Assembly (NCBI RefSeq): GCF_011682145.1
Contig: NZ_WHJH01000018.1
Coordinates: forward strand, 49,438 to 113,437
Origin: Massilia mucilaginosa
Lineage (GTDB): Bacteria; Pseudomonadota; Gammaproteobacteria; Burkholderiales; Burkholderiaceae_D
Direction: 5' to 3'
DNA: 64,000 nt
In this document: positions 19,588-28,597 of the stretch, one piece after another
Layout of the letters: every line of letters starts with the position of its first letter
Position numbering within the stretch: position 1 is the stretch's first letter
Made by a program: the position numbers and the translations under genes
Notes under the pieces: generated by a model
Seen by the model: only the letters and a program-made list of their open reading frames with translations
Databases searched by the model: none
What the model was told of the DNA's origin: nothing

Positions 19588-20499
19588 TTATAGCGCCGCG
19601 AACAGGGACAGGTTGCCGATCTTGGCGTAGGCCTTGTAAGTCGCTTCCAGCGCGCCGGTGTAGCCGTTCAGCTCGGTCGCGGCGAGGCCGTAGTCGAGCT
19701 GGCCGATGTCGGTCAGCGCCATCTGGTTCGACAGGCTCACATTGCTGTGGTTTTCGTCGAGCGTGCCGATGATGTTCTGCGAGCCGCCCAGCACCGCGAT
19801 CTTGCCCGAGATGAGGTCGAGCGCGCTGTCGAAGCCGTCCAGGTTGGCGGCCAGGATCGTGCGCACGGTCGGGTCGTTGGCCGACACGCCCGGCGCGCCG
19901 AGCGCGGCGATGGTCTGGTCCAGCTGGTTGAGCATGGTTTCGATGCCCTTCATGTTGCCGTTCGCGACCTGGGTGATGCCGTTGCCGACCACCACCGTCT
20001 GGTCGTTGGTGTTGCCGGCGTAGCTGTAGCGCGAGCCGGCCGGGGCCGCCGCGTTGTAGGCAATCGGGGCGGTGCCGGTCTGGGTGCCGGAAAACACGTA
20101 GCGCCCTTCCTGGTCGATCGAGTTGGCGGTGTAGAGCAGGCTTTCGCGCAGGGCGGTCAGGGGCGAGACCATGGCGGCCAGGTCGGCCGGGGCGTTGCCG
20201 CCGTCGGACGACCAGACCAGCAGGTCGCGGCCGGCCATCATGTCGTTGACCATGCTGCCGAGGTAGGATTCGTTCTTGGTCAGGCGGATCTTGAGCGCAC
20301 CGATGTTGGCGCGGTACTGGGTGACGTCGGATTCTTCGCGGTGCAGGCGCGACATGCGCACCGTGTCGACCGGGTCGTCCGACGGCAGCAGGATGCGGGT
20401 GCGGCTCGACATCTGCTGGTTGACGTAGCTGATGCGCTCCTGGTTCAGCTGGAGCGAGATGTTCATCGTCGATTGGTACTGGCTGGTGGCAATCCGCAT
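19588..20499 (-). CDS. flgL: Flagellar hook-filament junction protein FlgL (HAP3)
   Basis: FlgL forms the second junction ring between hook and filament and is exported by the flagellar T3SS. The 303 residues have the flagellin-like D0/D1 ends: N-terminal RIATSQYQSTMNISLQLNQERISYVNQQMSSRTRI, with LPSDDPVDTVRMSRL, and a C-terminal helix DIGQLDYGLAATELNGYTGALEATYKAYAKIGNLSLF. The middle (MVVSPLTALRESLLYTANSIDQEGRYVFSGT) is typical of FlgL. It lies 10 nt downstream of flgK and is co-transcribed with it, likely from the sigma-28-type promoter in front of flgK. Confidence 0.95.
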   Translation of the reverse strand: MRIATSQYQSTMNISLQLNQERISYVNQQMSSRTRILLPSDDPVDTVRMSRLHREESDVTQYRANIGALKIRLTKNESYLGSMVNDMMAGRDLLVWSSDGGNAPADLAAMVSPLTALRESLLYTANSIDQEGRYVFSGTQTGTAPIAYNAAAPAGSRYSYAGNTNDQTVVVGNGITQVANGNMKGIETMLNQLDQTIAALGAPGVSANDPTVRTILAANLDGFDSALDLISGKIAVLGGSQNIIGTLDENHSNVSLSNQMALTDIGQLDYGLAATELNGYTGALEATYKAYAKIGNLSLFAAL

Positions 20500-20509
20500 A
20501 CGTTTCTCC

Positions 20510-21880
20510 TTAACCCATCATGGCCAGCGTCGCATCGAACAGCGAGTTGGCAACTGACATTACTTTCATATTCGCCTGGTACATATTCTGGTACTCGACC
20601 AGATTGACCGCTTCTTCATCCTTGTTCACGCCGCTGGTCGAAGTCCAGTCGTCCATCGCGTGGTTGCGCATGGTCTCGGCGGTGGCCAGCGCCACCCGGT
20701 TTTGCTGGCTGTCGACGGCCAGCTTGCCGACCAGCTGGGAATCGGCGTCGCTGATCAGGACCGAGCCGATCCCGGCCAGGGTGACCGGCTGCTTCTTGAT
20801 GTTGATCAGCTGTTGCAGGTTGCCGCTGTCGCCCGGGGTATTATCGCCCGAAAAGGCGAGGTCGGCGGTCTGGTAGCCGGCCGTGACCTGCAGCATGTTC
20901 GACGGGCTGCCCGGGGTGAACACGAACAGCGGGCCGCCATTGGTGCCGTTCATGGTGTAGCCGGCCGCCAGCTGGGTGTTGACCTTTTGCGCCAGCTGCT
21001 GGGCCAGGTCGGAAACGGCTTGCTGCATCGGCAGCAGGATATCGCGTTCGAACAGGCCGAGGCCGCCGAGCTGGGCGCCCACGCCGGCCTTGTCGAGCTG
21101 GAACGAGGAGCCGGCGAAATCGACGCGCAGGTTTTGCGTGGCGCCGCCTTCGGCCACCAGGGTCGCGGCGATGTCGCCGATCACCAGCGCCTGCCCGGTT
21201 TTCAGCGAGATGCTGCGGGTGCCGTCGGGCTGGTCGGTCACTTCCAGGCCGACCTGGGTGGAGAGGGCGTCGATGGCCAGGTCGCGCGCGTCGACCAGGG
21301 TCGAGGTGCTGCTGCCGGAGGCGCTGGCCAGGCCGATCTGGCGGTTCAGGTCGGCGATGGTCTGGATCGAGGCGTTGGCCGAGGCCACGATCGCGCCGCG
21401 CTGGTCGCGCAGCGATTGCAGCTGGCCGTTGTACAGGTTGTTCATGCTGTTGAAACGCTGCGCCATGGCGCCGGCGGCGGTCAGCACTTGCTGGCGCAGC
21501 GGGGTCGAGGTTGGATCGACGCCGGCCACCGCGTTGAGGGCCTGGAAGAATTTGTCGACGCCGTTGGAGAGGCTGGCGTCGTTGTCGCCCATCACGCGTT
21601 CGAGCTGGGTCAGGTAGGGCTGGGTCTGGGAAAACTGGCCGACGCCGGAAGCGGCGCGCCACAGTTGCTGGTTCTTGTAGCCATCGGAAAACCGCAGCAG
21701 CGAATTGACCGCCACTCCGTTGCCGGCCGAGCGCGGACCGGACTGGGGACCCACCGCGGTCAGCAGGGCCGACTGGCGCGTGTAACCCTTCGTTTGCAGG
21801 TTAGCAATGTTCTGGCTGGTGGCTTGCAGAGCGAGTTGGGAAGCAAGGGCGCCGCTCAGGGCGTTGTTCATGATGCTCAT
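20510..21880 (-). CDS. flgK: Flagellar hook-associated protein FlgK (HAP1)
   Basis: FlgK is the first hook-filament junction ring. The protein of 456 residues is about 90 shorter than E. coli FlgK, mainly in the central domain, a size common in lateral systems. It starts NNALSGALASQLALQATSQNIANLQTKGYTRQ, the rod/hook/HAP signature, and ends with DEEAVNLVEYQNMYQANMKVMSVANSLFDATLAMMG. A TTAA-N16-GTCGCCTT promoter motif, identical in form to that of the four flagellins, lies about 65 bp upstream, overlapping the flgJ stop. The flgJ-flgK gap (86 bp) is the longest inside this operon, consistent with a separate late promoter. Confidence 0.95.
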   Translation of the reverse strand: MSIMNNALSGALASQLALQATSQNIANLQTKGYTRQSALLTAVGPQSGPRSAGNGVAVNSLLRFSDGYKNQQLWRAASGVGQFSQTQPYLTQLERVMGDNDASLSNGVDKFFQALNAVAGVDPTSTPLRQQVLTAAGAMAQRFNSMNNLYNGQLQSLRDQRGAIVASANASIQTIADLNRQIGLASASGSSTSTLVDARDLAIDALSTQVGLEVTDQPDGTRSISLKTGQALVIGDIAATLVAEGGATQNLRVDFAGSSFQLDKAGVGAQLGGLGLFERDILLPMQQAVSDLAQQLAQKVNTQLAAGYTMNGTNGGPLFVFTPGSPSNMLQVTAGYQTADLAFSGDNTPGDSGNLQQLINIKKQPVTLAGIGSVLISDADSQLVGKLAVDSQQNRVALATAETMRNHAMDDWTSTSGVNKDEEAVNLVEYQNMYQANMKVMSVANSLFDATLAMMG

Positions 21881-21942
21881 GGGTCAGTTCTTTCTCGATG
21901 CGTTCTTTAAAAGCCCTGCAAAGCTTGGGTCGTCATACTGAC

Positions 21943-21970
21943 AAGGCGACCGAAAACTTGCTGCCATTAA
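21943..21970 (-). promoter_or_regulatory. Sigma-28-type promoter motif before flgK
   Basis: On the minus strand TTAA (21970-21967), 16 nt, GTCGCCTT (21950-21943). The spacing and -10-like block equal those before all four flagellins. It is located about 65 bp from the flgK ATG and coincides with the flgJ stop codon. Confidence 0.68.
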
Positions 21971-22368
21971 ATTTTTTGTTGCGGAGTTTGGAGCGGAACC
22001 GGCTGCGCGCCCGGCGCCGCGGCCGGCGCCGCGTTGTGCGCCACCGTGGCCGGCAGCAACTGGCGCAAAATGGCGTCGGCCACGCCGAAGGCGCGCTGGT
22101 GCGCCATTTGTCCGGCCATCATGTTGTCGGCCATGTCTTGCATGTCGCGGTTGACCGGGTCCTTGAAGACGCTGTCGTCGTCGGCCATGGCACGGGTGCC
22201 GCTGCGCATTTGCTGCAGCATATTGCCGATAAAGAAACTTTCGAATTCGATGGCGGCCTTGGTGGCCTTGGCCACGAAGGCCGGGTCGGCGGCCGGGGCG
22301 ACAGGGCTGTCCGCGCCGGGCGCCATGCCGGCGCGGTTGAGCTTGGTGGTCAGGTCGAGTGGGTTCAT
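21967..22368 (-). CDS. flgJ: FlgJ rod-binding domain only (no muramidase)
   Basis: This 133-residue protein corresponds to the N-terminal rod-scaffold half of FlgJ (KAAIEFESFFIGNMLQQMRSGT... DMADNMMAGQMAHQRAFGVADAILRQLLP), which caps the growing rod. The C-terminal glucosaminidase domain found in E. coli FlgJ is missing. A separate gene at 29367-30095 carries such a domain. The ATG at 22368 is preferred; the frame extension to 22506 overlaps flgI. It follows flgI by 13 nt. Confidence 0.88.
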   Translation of the reverse strand: MNPLDLTTKLNRAGMAPGADSPVAPAADPAFVAKATKAAIEFESFFIGNMLQQMRSGTRAMADDDSVFKDPVNRDMQDMADNMMAGQMAHQRAFGVADAILRQLLPATVAHNAAPAAAPGAQPVPLQTPQQKI

Positions 22369-22381
22369 GGCGCGGATTCCT

Positions 22382-23494
22382 TTAGATGACGACCAGTTCG
22401 CCTTCGATGGCGCCGGCCTGGTCGAGCGCTTGCAGGATCGCCATGATGTCGTCGGGCGAGGCGCCCAGGCTGTTGACGATGTCGACAATGGTTTGCAGCT
22501 TGGCACCGGCCGGCCACTTGAACATGCGTCCCGAGCCCTGGTCGACCGACAGCTTCGATTGCGGGGTGACGGCGGTGCGCCCGCCCGAAAACGGGCCGGG
22601 CTGGCTCACGTTCGAGCTTTCGGCGATCACCACCTTGAGCGAGCCGTGGGTGACGGCGGCGGCCTTGACGCGCACGCCTTCGGCGATCACGACCGTGCCG
22701 GTGCGCGAATTGAACACCACTTTCGGCACGTCGGTGCCGACATCGACCGAGATCGCCTGCAGCTTGGCCATGAAGGCCACGCGCTCGGTCGGGTTGGCCG
22801 GGGCGATGACTTCGATGCTGGCGCCGTCGGCGGTGGTGGCCAGGGGGCCGAAGCGGCGGTTGATGGCTTCGACGACATTGGTGGCGGTCTGGAAGTGCGG
22901 GTTTTTCAGGCGCAGCATGACTTCGGCGCGGGTCGAAAAGTCGCTGCCGATTTCGCGTTCGATGTTGGCGCCGTTGGGAATCCGTCCGCCGGTCGGGGTG
23001 TTGACGGTGACGCTCGATCCGCTGGCGCCGGTCGCGTTCAGGCCGCCGACCACCACGTTGCCCTGGGCCAGTGCGTAGACTTCATTGTCGGCCGCGCGCA
23101 GTTGCGTGAGCAGCAGCACGCCGCCGCGCAGGCTCTTGGAGTCGCCCAGCGACGAGACCGTGACGTCGATCGGCTGGCCGCGCCGGTAGCCGGGCGGGAA
23201 TACCGCGCTGACCATGACCGCGGCCACGTTCTTGTTCTTCGCTTCGGCGCCGTCCGGCAGCTTGACGCCGAACTGCTTGAGCATGTTGACCACCGACTGG
23301 CTGGCGAACTTGACCTGGGTGCTGTCGCCGCTGCCGTTCAGGCCGACCACGAGGCCGTAGCCGACCAGCGGGTTCTCGCGCACGCCTTCCACGCTGACCA
23401 GGTTGCGCAGGGTTTGCGCAGCCGACGCCGGCAGGGCCAGGCAGGAGAGCAGGGCCAGCACGGAAAAGGGGAGTGTAAACAAGCGTGATTGCAT
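22382..23494 (-). CDS. flgI: Flagellar P-ring protein FlgI
   Basis: FlgI forms the periplasmic P ring around the rod. The 370-residue precursor has a signal peptide ([22 protein letters not shown], cleavage near 25). The family hallmarks follow: [41 protein letters not shown], then [21 protein letters not shown], and near the end [34 protein letters not shown]. The length is standard. It is located between flgH and flgJ in the canonical flgBCDEFGHIJKL order, and follows flgH by 54 nt. Confidence 0.96.
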   Translation of the reverse strand: MQSRLFTLPFSVLALLSCLALPASAAQTLRNLVSVEGVRENPLVGYGLVVGLNGSGDSTQVKFASQSVVNMLKQFGVKLPDGAEAKNKNVAAVMVSAVFPPGYRRGQPIDVTVSSLGDSKSLRGGVLLLTQLRAADNEVYALAQGNVVVGGLNATGASGSSVTVNTPTGGRIPNGANIEREIGSDFSTRAEVMLRLKNPHFQTATNVVEAINRRFGPLATTADGASIEVIAPANPTERVAFMAKLQAISVDVGTDVPKVVFNSRTGTVVIAEGVRVKAAAVTHGSLKVVIAESSNVSQPGPFSGGRTAVTPQSKLSVDQGSGRMFKWPAGAKLQTIVDIVNSLGASPDDIMAILQALDQAGAIEGELVVI

Positions 23495-23548
23495 GGTGTT
23501 TCCTTAGAACGACACGAACGGCAAAAGCGGCCAACAGCGCGGCGGCGT

Positions 23549-24217
23549 CTAGAACGGCATCCAGGGGCCGAGGAAGAAGCGGGTCAGCCAGCCTGGCTGA
23601 TTGGCATTGGCGAGCGCGCCCTTGCCGGAGTAGCTGATCTGCGCGTTGGCCACGCGCAGCGACGAGACCTGGTTGTCGGCGTCGATGTCGGCGGCGCGCA
23701 GGAAACCTTTGAGGCGCACGAATTCTTCGCCCTGGTTCAGGGTCAGGCTTTTTTCGCCGGCCACGCGCAGCAGGCCGTTGGGCAGCACTTCCTGCACGAT
23801 CACGGTCAGCGCGCCCGACAGGGCGTTCTGCTGGGTGCTGGTGGCGTCGCCCTCGAAACCGCGTTCGGCCGAGAGGTCGATCGCCGCTTTCGGGAACGTC
23901 TTGCCGAGCAGGCCGGGCGCGGTCACGCCGACGCTCGATTCCTTGCTGATGCTGGTGCCGGCGCGCTTGCTGGCCTGGGTGGTCTCTTGCAGGATCACGG
24001 TGACCACGTCGCCGGTGCGAAACGCCCGGCTGTCGGAGGTCAATGGCACCGCCTCGGCATTGAACACCCCGCCCGAGACGCCGCCGCGCACCGCCGCACG
24101 CGGCAGCGGGGCGGTTTCGTCGGCCATTGCGCGCGGCGGCGGCTGGACGGTGCCGGCGCAACCGCCCAGTACCAGGGCCAGCAACAGCGGCGCGAACGAA
24201 GCGGCGACGGCTTTCAT
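23549..24217 (-). CDS. flgH: Flagellar L-ring lipoprotein FlgH
   Basis: FlgH is the outer-membrane L-ring lipoprotein. The precursor of 222 residues has a lipoprotein signal peptide with the lipobox LGGC near residue 20 (LLLALVLGGCAG). After processing it continues with FRTGDVVTVILQETTQASKRAGTSISKESS and GDATSTQQNALSGALTVIVQEVLPNGLLRVAGEKSLTLNQG, all characteristic. I use ATG 24217, which shares its A with the flgG stop TGA (1-nt overlap); the TTG codon just before it is less likely. The presence of FlgH and FlgI shows a Gram-negative flagellum crossing both membranes. Confidence 0.95.
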   Translation of the reverse strand: MKAVAASFAPLLLALVLGGCAGTVQPPPRAMADETAPLPRAAVRGGVSGGVFNAEAVPLTSDSRAFRTGDVVTVILQETTQASKRAGTSISKESSVGVTAPGLLGKTFPKAAIDLSAERGFEGDATSTQQNALSGALTVIVQEVLPNGLLRVAGEKSLTLNQGEEFVRLKGFLRAADIDADNQVSSLRVANAQISYSGKGALANANQPGWLTRFFLGPWMPF

Positions 24218-25005
24218 CAACGGGCCGCCTGGGCCAGGTACTGCAGCATGTTGTCGGCGGCCGAGAGCACCTTGGTGTTCATCTCGTAGGTGCGCTGGGC
24301 GGCGATCATGTCGACCATTTCTTCGACGACCTGCACGTTCGAGCCTTCCAGCGCGCCCTGCTTGAGCTTGCCGAACGCGCCGTCGCCCGGACGGCCTTCG
24401 GCGGCCGCGCCGCTGGCCGGGGTTTCCGAGAACAGGTTTTCGCCGAGCGCCAGGAGGCCGGTCGGGTTGACGAAGTTCGACAGGGTCAATTGACCGAGTT
24501 CCGACGGCGTGGTGCTGCCGGCGATGGTGGCCGAGACCATGCCGTTTTCACCGATGGTGATGGCGGTGGCGTTGTTCGGGACGGTAATCTGCGGCACCAG
24601 CGGCAAGCCCTGGGCATTGACCAGGGTACCGGTGGCGTCGACCTGCAACTGGCCGGCGCGGGTGTAGGCCGGGTCGCCGTTGGGACGGCGCACTTGCAGG
24701 AAGCCGTTGCCGGAAATGGCCACGTCGAGCGGCTGGCTGGTGGTTTGCAGGCTGCCGTTGGTGAACACTTTCTGGGTGCCCAGCAGGTGGGTGCCGTTAC
24801 CGAGCTGCACGCCCGATGGCGACATGGTGTTGTCGGCGCGCTGCGCGCCCGGCTGCTGGTCGATCTGGTAGAACAGGTCTTCGAACACGACGCGGTCGCG
24901 CTTGAAGCCGACGGTGTTGACGTTGGCCAGGTTGTTGGCGATCGCCTGCAGTTTGGCGTCCTGGGCTTGCACCCCGGTTTTGCTGATCCACATTGCTGGA
25001 TTCAT
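24217..25005 (-). CDS. flgG: Flagellar distal rod protein FlgG
   Basis: FlgG builds the distal rod. The 262 residues begin MNPAMWISKTGVQAQDAKLQAIANNLANVNTVGFKRDRVVFEDLFYQ, the FlgG signature, and end with SNVQVVEEMVDMIAAQRTYEMNTKVLSAADNMLQYLAQAAR. Length and ends are standard. It is located 41 nt after flgF and overlaps flgH by one base. Confidence 0.97.
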   Translation of the reverse strand: MNPAMWISKTGVQAQDAKLQAIANNLANVNTVGFKRDRVVFEDLFYQIDQQPGAQRADNTMSPSGVQLGNGTHLLGTQKVFTNGSLQTTSQPLDVAISGNGFLQVRRPNGDPAYTRAGQLQVDATGTLVNAQGLPLVPQITVPNNATAITIGENGMVSATIAGSTTPSELGQLTLSNFVNPTGLLALGENLFSETPASGAAAEGRPGDGAFGKLKQGALEGSNVQVVEEMVDMIAAQRTYEMNTKVLSAADNMLQYLAQAAR

Positions 25006-25046
25006 GATGGTTTCCTTTAACTTTGACTTGGGTGGCGCGCCGGTGC

Positions 25047-25772
25047 TCAGCTGCCCAGCAGGCGGTTGCCGACTTCATTCATGTTGTCGCTGGCCTTGAG
25101 CAGCTTCATCTGCATCTCGAAGCTGCGGTTCAGGCTCATGGTGGCGACCATTTCTTCGACCGCCGACACATTGCTGCCTTCCAGGTGGCGCCCGCGCACG
25201 ACCACGGTTTCATCGGCCGCCAGCGGCTGGCCGCTGCGCGAGACGATCAGGCCGCCTTCGTTCTTGGTCACTTCGCCGGCTTCGGCGTTGACCAGGCGCA
25301 GCTTGTCGATCACCTGCATCTCGGCCGTTCCCGGCGCGAGCACCGAAATCGAGCCGTCCGAGCCGATCGTGACCGCGTTATGCGGCGGCAACACCACCGG
25401 GCCGCCTTCGCCCATCAGCGGATGGCCGTTGACCGACAGCGCGCCGTCGGCGTCGATGTTGATGGCGCCGGCGCGGGTGTAGGCTTCGCCACCCTGCCAC
25501 TGGACCGTCAGGTAACCGTTGCCGGTAATCGCCACATCGAGGTCGCGCCCGGTTTCCTTGACCGGACCGGAGCGGGCCGATACGGAATCGGACTGCATCC
25601 GCACATAGTGGCGGTCGTCGAAGCCCGAGCCGCCCAGCGCTTGCGTGGCCGACATTTCGAGGTTGGCGCGAAAGCCCGTCGTTTCCATGTTCGCCAGATT
25701 GTTGGCGTGGACTTGCTGGGCCTTCAGCGCGCGTTCGGCGCCGCTCAGTGCTGTAAAGATCAATTTATCCAT
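25047..25772 (-). CDS. flgF: Flagellar proximal rod protein FlgF
   Basis: FlgF is a minor rod protein between FlgC and FlgG. The 241 residues start MDKLIFTALSGAERALKAQQVHANNLANMETTGFRANLEM, contain the FlgE/F/G central fold (DLDVAITGNGYLTVQWQGGEAYTRAGAINIDADGAL), and end with EEMVATMSLNRSFEMQMKLLKASDNMNEVGNRLLGS. It is about the size of E. coli FlgF (251). It follows flgE by 39 nt. Confidence 0.95.
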   Translation of the reverse strand: MDKLIFTALSGAERALKAQQVHANNLANMETTGFRANLEMSATQALGGSGFDDRHYVRMQSDSVSARSGPVKETGRDLDVAITGNGYLTVQWQGGEAYTRAGAINIDADGALSVNGHPLMGEGGPVVLPPHNAVTIGSDGSISVLAPGTAEMQVIDKLRLVNAEAGEVTKNEGGLIVSRSGQPLAADETVVVRGRHLEGSNVSAVEEMVATMSLNRSFEMQMKLLKASDNMNEVGNRLLGS

Positions 25773-25811
25773 GTTGCTCCCTCAATGAATTCAGTATTTC
25801 CGTGCAGATAC

Positions 25812-27002
25812 TTATAGTGCCTGCATTAAGGACTGAATCATCTGATTTTCTGTTGAAATGACCTTGGAATTTGCTTGATAGTTGCGCTGTGACGTCATCA
25901 GGCCCACCAGTTCTGACGTAATGTCAACATTCGAGCGTTCCAGCGCGCCGGTATTGAGCTTGCCGGCCAGGCCGCTGCCTGGCTGACCGTACAGGGCCGA
26001 ACCGGACGAGGCGTTGGCGGTCCAGCTGGTGTCGCTCACCGCGGTCAGGGAGCCTTCGTCGGCGAAGGTGGCCAGCGCCACCGTGGCGACGACCTGCGCC
26101 TGTTCGTTGCTGTACTTGGCCATGACCGAGCCGTCGGCCGCCATTTCGACGCCGATGAAGGTGCCCGAGGTGTAGCCGTCGGCGCTGTTGGTGGTGGTGA
26201 TGGCTTCACCGGCGTTGAGGGTGGTGCCGGCGTAGTTCAGGTCCAGCACCACTGGCGCCGAGCCGTTGGTGGTGGTGATGTTCAGGGTGGTGGCCGGCGG
26301 CACCGGCGGCAGCGCGCCCATGTTGGAGAACGCCAGGTTGGTGGTGGTCGCCAGCGGGGTGCCGCCGTCGATCGCATAGCGCACCGACACGTTGGTGCCG
26401 GTGCCCTTGATGAAGTACTGCGACAGGGTGTGCTGGCTGCCCAGCGAATCGTAGAACACCGATTGCTTGGCCATGTTGTAGCTGCCGGCGACGGCCGGGT
26501 CGAAGGTCGCGACCGGCGGCACGGCCCAGTCGTTGGACAGGTTGCCGACGTAGTTGACCTTGGTGCTGGCGACGGCCGGGATCTGGCCGGTCGGCACTTC
26601 GATATTGCCCATCACGCCCAGCGCGGTGCTGCCCTTGATGGCGGCGTAGCCTTGCACCGCGCGGCCGTTGCTGTCGACCAGCAGGCCATCCTTGTTGGCC
26701 GAGAAAATGCCGACCCGGCTGTAGTTCATCACGCCCTGGCTGTCGCGGCTGACAAAAAAGCCGCGGCCGTCGATGGCGGCGTCGAGGCCGCGCCCGGTGG
26801 TGGTCACGCCGCCGTTCAGGCCGATGCTCTGGGTCATCGAACCGACTTCCACGCCGGTGGCCTGGGAACCGGCGTACATGGCCGAAAAGTTGGCGCGGCT
26901 GCTCTTGAAGCCGTAGGTGCCGGCGTTGGCGATGTTGTTACTGACTGCTTCGAGCTGGGTGTTGATCGACTGGATGCCCGACAATGCGATTTCGAAACTC
27001 AT
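25812..27002 (-). CDS. flgE: Flagellar hook protein FlgE
   Basis: FlgE polymerises into the hook, the universal joint. The 396 residues start MSFEIALSGIQSINTQLEAVSNNIANAGTYGFKSSRANFSAMYAG and end NVDITSELVGLMTSQRNYQANSKVISTENQMIQSLMQAL, both diagnostic. The central variable domain (about 150-310) is Thr/Asn-rich. It follows flgD by 12 nt in the operon. Its length should be set by the FliK ruler (34092-35480) and perhaps the second FliK-like protein at 49979-50890. Confidence 0.96.
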   Translation of the reverse strand: MSFEIALSGIQSINTQLEAVSNNIANAGTYGFKSSRANFSAMYAGSQATGVEVGSMTQSIGLNGGVTTTGRGLDAAIDGRGFFVSRDSQGVMNYSRVGIFSANKDGLLVDSNGRAVQGYAAIKGSTALGVMGNIEVPTGQIPAVASTKVNYVGNLSNDWAVPPVATFDPAVAGSYNMAKQSVFYDSLGSQHTLSQYFIKGTGTNVSVRYAIDGGTPLATTTNLAFSNMGALPPVPPATTLNITTTNGSAPVVLDLNYAGTTLNAGEAITTTNSADGYTSGTFIGVEMAADGSVMAKYSNEQAQVVATVALATFADEGSLTAVSDTSWTANASSGSALYGQPGSGLAGKLNTGALERSNVDITSELVGLMTSQRNYQANSKVISTENQMIQSLMQAL

Positions 27003-27014
27003 GATGGTATTCCT

Positions 27015-27710
27015 TTAATTTGCGGTGGAGGAGTTGGCGGCCGCCAGCGATGCGCCGGACTTGCCGTTGAAGCCAGTGACGGACGACGGCGCAACATCGC
27101 CGATTCCTGCCACCTTGAGGACCACACCGCCACCGGCCGACATGCGCACGCTGTCCAGGCGGCCGATGACTTCGATGGCGTCGAGCGCACCAGCGCTCGT
27201 TTGTACTTTGATATCGTATTTCCCGGGCGCCAGACCAAGCGCGACCGGATCGATGGAAAACGTTTGCGGACCCGAACCGCGCGAACCGAGCTGCAGGTCG
27301 TGCTTGACGCCGTCGGAACCGATCAGGGTCACCGTGTTGGTGGCGCTGGCGCCCGGCAGGGTGATGCTGGCCTTGAGCGGGCTGCCGTCCAGGCGCACGC
27401 TGTTGGTCTTGACGGTGATGTCGGAGCCGACCTGGGCGCCCAGGGCCAGGGTCTGGATGCTTTCCAGCACGCTGGCGCTGGCGCTGTTGAGCTTGGCCAG
27501 GCTTTGCATCGCTTCGGTCTGGCTCAGCTGCGAGAGCTGGTTGACGAATTGCGACGGGTCGCTCGGCTCGAGCGGATCCTGGTTGCGGATCTGCGCCACC
27601 AGGAGCTTGGTGAACATGTCTTGCGTTTCGCTGGCCGGGGCCTGGCCGATGACGGTGTTGGCGTTGCCGGCCGGCTGGTTGGTCGCGCCGTTGAGGTTAT
27701 TGGTAAGCAT
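27015..27710 (-). CDS. flgD: Hook-capping protein FlgD
   Basis: FlgD is the scaffold cap that guides FlgE assembly. The protein has 231 residues. Its N-terminal motif QDMFTKLLVAQIRNQDPLEPSDPSQFVNQLSQLSQTEAMQSL is the conserved FlgD sequence, followed by a Tudor/FnIII-like C-terminal part (SITLPGASATNTVTLIGSDG...YDIKVQTSAG). The ATG at 27710 is chosen; the extension to 27794 runs into flgC. It lies 4 nt from the flgC stop. Confidence 0.95.
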   Translation of the reverse strand: MLTNNLNGATNQPAGNANTVIGQAPASETQDMFTKLLVAQIRNQDPLEPSDPSQFVNQLSQLSQTEAMQSLAKLNSASASVLESIQTLALGAQVGSDITVKTNSVRLDGSPLKASITLPGASATNTVTLIGSDGVKHDLQLGSRGSGPQTFSIDPVALGLAPGKYDIKVQTSAGALDAIEVIGRLDSVRMSAGGGVVLKVAGIGDVAPSSVTGFNGKSGASLAAANSSTAN

Positions 27711-27714
27711 CGGA

Positions 27715-28134
27715 TCAGCCTTCGCCGAGTCGCAGCAGGCCCGCTTGCATCGACTTGATGCGTCCCAGGACTTCCACATTGGTTTCAAAGGCACGCGAGG
27801 CCGACATCATGTCGGTCATCTCGGCCACCTGGTTGACGTTCGGATAGAACACCATGCCGTCGGCGTTGGCCACCGGATTGCCCGGCTCGTAGGCCTTGCG
27901 CAGCGGTTCGGACGATTGGACCACGTCGAGCACCTGCACGCGGCTGCCGGCGCCGAGCTTGCCCGAGCCGCCGTCGAGCATGGCGGCGAACACGGGTTTG
28001 CGGGCACGGTAGGTTTCGCCTTCCGAGCCGGACACCGAATCGGCGTTGGCCAGGTTGCTGGCGATGGTATTGAGGCGCACCGACTGCGCCGCCATGGCCG
28101 AACCTGCAATTTGGGAAATGTCTTTAAAGCTCAT
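27715..28134 (-). CDS. flgC: Flagellar proximal rod protein FlgC
   Basis: FlgC is a proximal rod component. The 139 residues begin MSFKDISQIAGSAMAAQSVRLNTIASNLANADSVSGSEGETYRARKPVF and end MTDMMSASRAFETNVEVLGRIKSMQAGLLRLGEG. Both ends and length match the family. It follows flgB by 2 nt. Confidence 0.96.
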   Translation of the reverse strand: MSFKDISQIAGSAMAAQSVRLNTIASNLANADSVSGSEGETYRARKPVFAAMLDGGSGKLGAGSRVQVLDVVQSSEPLRKAYEPGNPVANADGMVFYPNVNQVAEMTDMMSASRAFETNVEVLGRIKSMQAGLLRLGEG

Positions 28135-28136
28135 GA

Positions 28137-28499
28137 TTATTGTCCTGCGATAGCTTTGGCCAAACCCTTGAGCCGCATGTTCACGAACGTCAGGCTGGTC
28201 TGGAAATCGGATGCGTTTTGCGAAAACGCGGCTTGTTCGACGCCGATTTCGACGGTATTGCCGTCGGCGCTGGGGTGGTACGGGACGCGGTAGAGCGCGT
28301 CCTGGTCATCGCCGAGACCCGGCATGCTTGAGTCGGTCTCGATTCGCTGCTGCAGCATGGCGCCGAAGTCGACGTCGCGTGCCGTGAATCCCGGCGTGTT
28401 TTCGTTGGCGATATTGGCCGCCAGTACGCGCGTGCGGTCGGCGCGCAGATGGAGCGCATCGGCGTGCACGCCAAGTGCCTTTTGGAAATCAATCGACAT
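28137..28499 (-). CDS. flgB: Flagellar proximal rod protein FlgB
   Basis: FlgB is the first gene of the large flg operon and encodes the most proximal rod subunit. The 120 residues begin MSIDFQKALGVHADALHLRADRTRVLAANIANENTPGFTARDVDF and end SDFQTSLTFVNMRLKGLAKAIAGQ, the standard pattern. ATG 28499 has GGAGGAAGC just upstream, an excellent ribosome-binding site. It diverges from flgA with 98 bp between, and a weak sigma-54-like element lies in that space. Confidence 0.95.
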   Translation of the reverse strand: MSIDFQKALGVHADALHLRADRTRVLAANIANENTPGFTARDVDFGAMLQQRIETDSSMPGLGDDQDALYRVPYHPSADGNTVEIGVEQAAFSQNASDFQTSLTFVNMRLKGLAKAIAGQ

Positions 28500-28571
28500 G
28501 AAGCTTCCTCCGTGAATGAACTGCAGTGTGAATCTGGTTAGAATGACGCTGTGCGGCGTTCCTTGCGTCGC

Positions 28572-28586
28572 GCGCAACGATTGCCA
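28572..28586 (-). promoter_or_regulatory. Weak sigma-54-like element before flgB
   Basis: On the minus strand TGGCAATCGTTGCGC has GG and GC with 10 nt between, at a plausible distance (73 bp) from the flgB ATG, but the -12 TTGC is read as GCGC. It is suggestive only. Confidence 0.3.
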
Positions 28587-28597
28587 AGGTGCTATTT